Of a stretch of DNA of 19,808 nucleotides, positions 15,049-19,808 are shown piece by piece. Source of the stretch: JBDKVA01 sp039679375 (GTDB lineage: Bacteria; Bacillota; Clostridia; Acetivibrionales; DTU013). The translations under genes and the position numbers were made by a program. The stretch covers positions 1 through 19,808 of the forward strand of contig JBDKVA010000073.1 in assembly GCA_039679375.1 (NCBI GenBank), given 5' to 3'. Under the pieces are notes generated by a model. The model was not told the origin of the DNA. It made no database searches and was given only the letters and a program-made list of their open reading frames with translations. The number at the start of each line of letters is the position of its first letter. The stretch's first letter is position 1.

Positions 15049-18000
15049 ATGAAAAAAATTATATGTTTATTGCTTTCTGTTATTCTTTTCTGTCAGCTGA
15101 CAGTGCCTGTATTTGCGGATACGTCAGATACGGTCGGCAATACGGCTGAAGAGAACAAGACGATCCTGGAAAGCTTACAGAAACTATATGGGGATGACCT
15201 TACAGAGGATGATGTTCTCAAAGAACTGTCGAACATGGGCTTATTAGATGATAATGGAAATCTTAATGTGAGTGAGAGCATCATGGTCGACGGCACACCG
15301 ATGACGCTGGATCAGGTCAAAGTAATGCTTGATGCCGATAAAGCAGACCTGGGCAAAAGGGTAAACGTCGACGGAACGTTGATTACACTAGCGGATCTGA
15401 AAAGAATGATCGAGATCGAGGACGAGCTTGCGCGAATTAGAGAGTCGTATTTTTCCAATGCAGTACCATTTACGGAAGAGCATAATGCATCCTTTAACAG
15501 CCTGTTGAAGCAAATTGAAAATGAGGGGATACTCGTCACAAGCAGCCTGCCGGGAGCTGAAAGCTCCGGAACGGCAATTAACCATGACCTGCGCATAAAA
15601 GTGAGCGGATACGAAACGCGGTATACCCAGACGGCAGACTTTAATTTAAACTTTTCTATTGTAGATGCAAATGGTGACCCTGTTTCAGAAATCCCCGGTT
15701 ATGATATTTCCTTTGACTGGCATCTGCTGGACGGTTCTGCAAAAGAGGGAATACACTATAACAAAGGAGCAGGAGTGCCTGAGGGCACCGTGACTTTTAC
15801 AAATGGGAAGACATCTGCTTCCGCGGTCGTGTCAATTGACCTGACGACCTATGGTGAAGATAATGCATCAATGCGCTGGAACGGTGACAAGACGTTCCTC
15901 ATTCAGCTGTCCAAGCCTGTCAATGCTTTATTTGAAGGAAATGTAAGAGCAAAGGACATTCCTGTAACCATAAACAAAGCGTATACCTGGAAAACCGGCC
16001 TTTACAGATCAATTTGGGTTGAGGATATTCCAAGTACCGAAAAAATTCCAAACACATCCGGAGCAGGTATCGCTTTTGGCTTTCCAGATGCGGACAAAAC
16101 CTTATTGAAATATGCAGCTGATGATATTTTTGGAAGCATAAGCGATGCATACTTTGAATTCGGTTCATATGTCACACTGATGCAAGAGTCAGGTTCCAAT
16201 GATGAATTCAACTATACATTGTCAATGAAGCCCATGCTGGTGGATTCTGAAGGGGCGGAAGTCGCCAATACCCAATACTATGATTCGAATTACGAAAGTC
16301 TGACGCCTTATTTATTGCCGGTGCAGCACCATTTCCACGTCGGTGATCCGTTTCCTTCAGGCAGTCACCTGTATGCAAGGTTTCCGGGGTCGGAAGAGCT
16401 GCCTACGATGTATATATTTACAGATATCCAATACAACCCGTCCTATCCTTACAGTACGATGGTTCTTTATTACTCGGATGTTAATTTTAAAATAATAGAC
16501 AATGAGGCTCCGACAGTGAAAAACATCACCGCACCTGCGGGAAATTACTATTCGGGACAGGTTATTCCCATCACTGTGGAATTTTCAGAGCCCGTGGTGT
16601 CTTATGAGTATTCTGAAGTAGAAGGATATCATGAAAGTGTCAGTATTGAAACAGGCTCGAAAAGTATACCCGTTTCTGAAGGTTATGAGACTGTTTCAAA
16701 GTATGCGACTTTTTTATACACAGTGCCTGATAACCCGAACAACGCGCTTGTAATTAATTCTGTGTCCGCTATAATCGATATGAGTAATAATCGGACAGAT
16801 TCCTGGCAGCCTGCAGATGGATCGGCTGTAATAGTTGAACGTGTTACCATGAGCCCTGATCCACTCAATGCATTTACAGGGCTTTCATTGAATAATAAAC
16901 CTGGAAGCGGCGTATATGCGCCGGACGGAATTATAGATGTAAGGCTTGATGTTGACGCGACAAAATCCCTGTGGCTTGATAATGATTATGATTCAGTCTC
17001 CGGTCAATTAAAAACCGTGTACCTTAAAGCGGGAAATCATACTTATCCTCTTGCCCAGATGGAAGAAGGCGCCTGGTACCTTGCCCAAATACCTACTACG
17101 GACCATGCAGGTACAACACAGCAGTCGATCAATATCGGGCTGTACACCGGAGGCAGCTATATCGGGGGAACGGGAGCAGAACCTGCACATTTTGAAGGCG
17201 GCAGCCCGGTCATTGGGATAAAAGCTGCAGCAAGCATAGCACCATTGATATTAGCGGATATTGTTGATATAGACAAGAGTACATATCCCGAAAATAATAT
17301 TATCTACCTGGCAGGTACAAAAAGCATCCAGTTGCAGGCCGCCGCAGTTTCATTGTCCGGAGAGGCGCCCTCATACCCGGAGATAAGATGGGAAAGCAGC
17401 AACAACTCCGTAGCCGAAATAACCAACAAAGATGATACGCACGAGAAGTCGGGTATCATCATTCCTCATAGCCAGGGTAAGGTTAAATTCACAGCTGTTG
17501 CAAAAAACGGCGGTTTTGGATCTGTTTATGCGGAAACACCCGAGTTCACTGTCAAGGACGGAGGTCCTCCTGCTATTGTGTTCCCGGAAGGTAATAATGC
17601 TTTTGTGACAAGGAAAAACGAAGAAGTCGGGATCGCCTGGGGCCAAAACCTCATAGGCAGAATCGGGGGCGCTGCAATTGAGTTCACTCTTGAGATATAT
17701 GAGGGCGGATTTACAAATATCGACGAGGTTGCCGGAACTCCTGTTCACACCGCAAAAGTCACAGATGTCAGCTGTTATACTGTGCCGGCAAATACTCTTG
17801 CAAAGGTATCGGATGGAACAGATCCTGCTTATACTGTAAAGGTAAGCGCTGTTAATCCCGAAAATCCGGCTGATACATTGGGCGCGATAGGATATATCAT
17901 TATATATCCGCAGCCTGCAAGGGTAAAGCTCAATAAGCTTGACAGCTATTATATAACGGATGAAACCACGAGCCTGAACATTGGCTGGACGCTTACAAAT

Positions 18001-19808
18001 TTTGTGAATGGCGAGTTGGATTTAAAAGTTGTTAAAAATCAGGAGGAAATACCTACCGGTACCCAAAACACGGGGGATATCGGCAGCTATACTCTTGATA
18101 TCGGCAGTGTTCCCGAAGGCTCTCTGAAGGATATTTATACAGTCGCCATCAAGGCGAAAAACACCCAGGACAGTGCCTGGTCAACCGATTCCTTCGTGCT
18201 TCATGTATATAATAGAAACTCAATGAAAATATTGACGGACAATCAGGACCGGTCATCACTTTTGATGGATAACAGCGATGATATCAAGGGAAAAACCAGC
18301 GAAGAGATTCTTAAGCTGAATAGAAATATAAGCTTGAAAAATGATATAAACATCAATTACAATGATTACCCCTGGGGAAATATAACAGACCAGATCGAGT
18401 GGGCTTCAAGCGACTCCCAGACTGCTTCGGTTAATTACCGCCAGGGAACTTTTTATGAAAATGTGGAAAAATTCGATTATTCAAGCTATCGCCCCTCCAC
18501 AGAATTCATGCTCGCAGGAAACTCGGACGGTAATGCGGTCATAACGGCGACTCATGCGGCGACAGGCATGAAGGATACACTTGACGTAACGGTTAAAACA
18601 TTAAAGGATAAGCTTTACATATTCAACTTCTATCCCAGAAAGGCAACTATACTTGAATACATAAACGGCGATGGCGAGCCACGCAGCCTGACTACGAACG
18701 AAGCTGGTGAAATTGCGATCTATGAGGAGAACGGCATTGCAAGCGATATCACATTAAAATCAGGCACGCCGGAAGACCTTTATCTTGGTACATTATACAA
18801 CGATAAGCTTGTTACCTCGGAAAAAGATCCCGGCATATTTGAGCTGTATCCTGTAAATATTTTCAAGCTTCGTCCCGCTGCCCGGGTTGAGCTCTTCTTT
18901 AAGAACTCGGAAGGGGAGCCATATTCAGGGCAAGTGACATACAGAGGCGCAGTCTATAAGAACGGTATGCTGTGCGGTGAAACAATGGAGCAGGCCGGTA
19001 AGGTGCTGGCGCTCGGAAGCGATGGACGCTTCACCATTAACCTGGATTCCACCAGGTTTTGGGTAGCGGCAAACAGCGAAGCGCTTTCGGCTTCTGATAA
19101 ATTAGAGTTCATTTATGAGTTGATTTTTGCGGAGGATTATTATCCCAAGCTTATTAAAGTCAATGGCAGTCTGAGTGTTGAAGATATAGTCCGGTTTGGC
19201 GAGAGCGTTGTAAATTTAAAGCCGGTCTCCACCGGGGAAAAATATAAGCCGTTTGTAGCATCTCAGGCTGTTGACTACAATTTAAGCAGCGGACGCACGA
19301 TTGATGTAACGCAATACGAGGGCTCGATAGGGCCAAGCAACATGTACCCTGCAGCAGACCTGTTAACAATAGCAGCCTGGTGGGGAAAGGACAAGGCAGA
19401 CGGATATGATATCAAGGTCGAAGATGAATATGGAAGTGTAGTCGCGGGGCAAAAGGTGAAGACCTTGCTTTATCCTTTTGCCACACTTGCTTATTCTGAA
19501 AATATAACAACAATGAATCCGGCATCATTAAATCTCGGTATCGGTGAGATGAAAGGAGCGGCTGTATCGCTCCTAAGTCCGGATGGAAGTTTGCTAAAGC
19601 ATGTTGAAAGCCCATTCACGTTTACGAATATGGTGGGAGCGCCGGAAGCGGATGATGAAGAAAAGGGTGTCACAAAGGCGGCAGAGGATCTGAATGAATC
19701 CGGAAACCTGGATTTTAGTGCTTCCACCAGCGGCGGAGATAAAATTATTATTAAAGCGCTCGATTTGATGGCAGGCTCATCCCTTGGCGGACAGATGATG
19801 AATCTTCA
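15049..19808 (+). CDS. Giant secreted multi-domain surface protein (Calx-beta-like, Big_2-like), partial at 3' end, at least 1586 aa
   Basis: The frame starts at ATG 15049 (GGGAG 8 nt upstream) and stays open to the window edge, so the C-terminus is missing. A signal peptide (MKKIICLLLSVILFCQLTVP followed by VFA) ends near residue 23. Residues 30-130 are helical and acidic, with a tandem motif VDGTPMTLDQVKVML (80-94) and VDGTLITLADLKRMI (107-121). About 197-310 resembles a Calx-beta domain (GSAKEGIHYN, then GDKTFLIQLSKPVNA). About 485-600 resembles an Ig-like domain (ITVEFSEPVVS). About 735-834 and 1095-1184 resemble bacterial Ig-like Big_2 domains (IRWESSNNSVAEI and IEWASSDSQTASV, each closing with a 'V.ATA'-like strand). 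Two fibronectin-like stretches lie between them (838-1054), and a carboxypeptidase-regulatory-like region follows from about 1188. Such beta-sandwich chains build adhesins or cell-surface layers. No anchor, sortase motif or catalytic site is visible in the part seen. The divergent protease-TPR operon shares its control region. Confidence 0.85.
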   Translation, partial: MKKIICLLLSVILFCQLTVPVFADTSDTVGNTAEENKTILESLQKLYGDDLTEDDVLKELSNMGLLDDNGNLNVSESIMVDGTPMTLDQVKVMLDADKADLGKRVNVDGTLITLADLKRMIEIEDELARIRESYFSNAVPFTEEHNASFNSLLKQIENEGILVTSSLPGAESSGTAINHDLRIKVSGYETRYTQTADFNLNFSIVDANGDPVSEIPGYDISFDWHLLDGSAKEGIHYNKGAGVPEGTVTFTNGKTSASAVVSIDLTTYGEDNASMRWNGDKTFLIQLSKPVNALFEGNVRAKDIPVTINKAYTWKTGLYRSIWVEDIPSTEKIPNTSGAGIAFGFPDADKTLLKYAADDIFGSISDAYFEFGSYVTLMQESGSNDEFNYTLSMKPMLVDSEGAEVANTQYYDSNYESLTPYLLPVQHHFHVGDPFPSGSHLYARFPGSEELPTMYIFTDIQYNPSYPYSTMVLYYSDVNFKIIDNEAPTVKNITAPAGNYYSGQVIPITVEFSEPVVSYEYSEVEGYHESVSIETGSKSIPVSEGYETVSKYATFLYTVPDNPNNALVINSVSAIIDMSNNRTDSWQPADGSAVIVERVTMSPDPLNAFTGLSLNNKPGSGVYAPDGIIDVRLDVDATKSLWLDNDYDSVSGQLKTVYLKAGNHTYPLAQMEEGAWYLAQIPTTDHAGTTQQSINIGLYTGGSYIGGTGAEPAHFEGGSPVIGIKAAASIAPLILADIVDIDKSTYPENNIIYLAGTKSIQLQAAAVSLSGEAPSYPEIRWESSNNSVAEITNKDDTHEKSGIIIPHSQGKVKFTAVAKNGGFGSVYAETPEFTVKDGGPPAIVFPEGNNAFVTRKNEEVGIAWGQNLIGRIGGAAIEFTLEIYEGGFTNIDEVAGTPVHTAKVTDVSCYTVPANTLAKVSDGTDPAYTVKVSAVNPENPADTLGAIGYIIIYPQPARVKLNKLDSYYITDETTSLNIGWTLTNFVNGELDLKVVKNQEEIPTGTQNTGDIGSYTLDIGSVPEGSLKDIYTVAIKAKNTQDSAWSTDSFVLHVYNRNSMKILTDNQDRSSLLMDNSDDIKGKTSEEILKLNRNISLKNDININYNDYPWGNITDQIEWASSDSQTASVNYRQGTFYENVEKFDYSSYRPSTEFMLAGNSDGNAVITATHAATGMKDTLDVTVKTLKDKLYIFNFYPRKATILEYINGDGEPRSLTTNEAGEIAIYEENGIASDITLKSGTPEDLYLGTLYNDKLVTSEKDPGIFELYPVNIFKLRPAARVELFFKNSEGEPYSGQVTYRGAVYKNGMLCGETMEQAGKVLALGSDGRFTINLDSTRFWVAANSEALSASDKLEFIYELIFAEDYYPKLIKVNGSLSVEDIVRFGESVVNLKPVSTGEKYKPFVASQAVDYNLSSGRTIDVTQYEGSIGPSNMYPAADLLTIAAWWGKDKADGYDIKVEDEYGSVVAGQKVKTLLYPFATLAYSENITTMNPASLNLGIGEMKGAAVSLLSPDGSLLKHVESPFTFTNMVGAPEADDEEKGVTKAAEDLNESGNLDFSASTSGGDKIIIKALDLMAGSSLGGQMMNL

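Overview
The window looks like chromosomal DNA of a Gram-positive, anaerobic-type Clostridia (Firmicutes). The signs are strong purine-rich ribosome binding sites, several GTG and TTG starts, sigma-A-type promoters, AT-rich intergenic DNA with moderately GC-rich genes, and families typical of that class (YkuS/UPF0180, YcxB, PhoH2-type PIN-ATPase, VanRS-like two-component pair, secreted S1C protease). No species can be named from the sequence alone. There are no rRNA or tRNA genes and no CRISPR array.

Left end (1-2000) is an insertion-sequence scar. The right end of an IS66-type element (1-126) is followed 45 bp later by a complete but dead 1615-bp IS5-type element (172-1786). That element has 17-bp terminal inverted repeats and a 6-bp target duplication (TATTTA). 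Its transposase is broken by an in-frame TAG and a one-base deletion. Removing the IS5-type element rejoins a short host reading frame. Next comes a small HTH (antitoxin-like) regulator with a promoter and a perfect operator palindrome over its start site.

The middle (2600-7810, minus strand) holds membrane and signalling genes: a YcxB-like protein with a near-consensus promoter; a divergent DedA/VTT membrane protein; a six-TM sensor kinase with a large coiled-coil-containing sensor region; its overlapping OmpR-type response regulator; and a four-TM protein of unknown function. The kinase-regulator pair is one transcription unit, with DedA downstream as a possible target or co-transcribed gene.

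8106-11506 holds a MATE exporter (+) that is GC-richer than its neighbours, a PIN-PhoH ATPase (-), and YkuS (+). A bidirectional terminator separates YkuS from the convergent genes to its right.

The right part (11545-19808) is an export cluster. A minus-strand pair encodes a secreted trypsin-like S1C protease with an N-terminal beta-sandwich, followed 15 bp later by a secreted ten-TPR protein. Divergently, after a 462-bp control region, begins a giant secreted multi-domain surface protein that is still open at the window edge (at least 1586 residues). Protease, TPR scaffold and giant surface protein facing one shared control region are the best candidate here for an undescribed, functionally linked extracytoplasmic system; that link is inferred from layout only.
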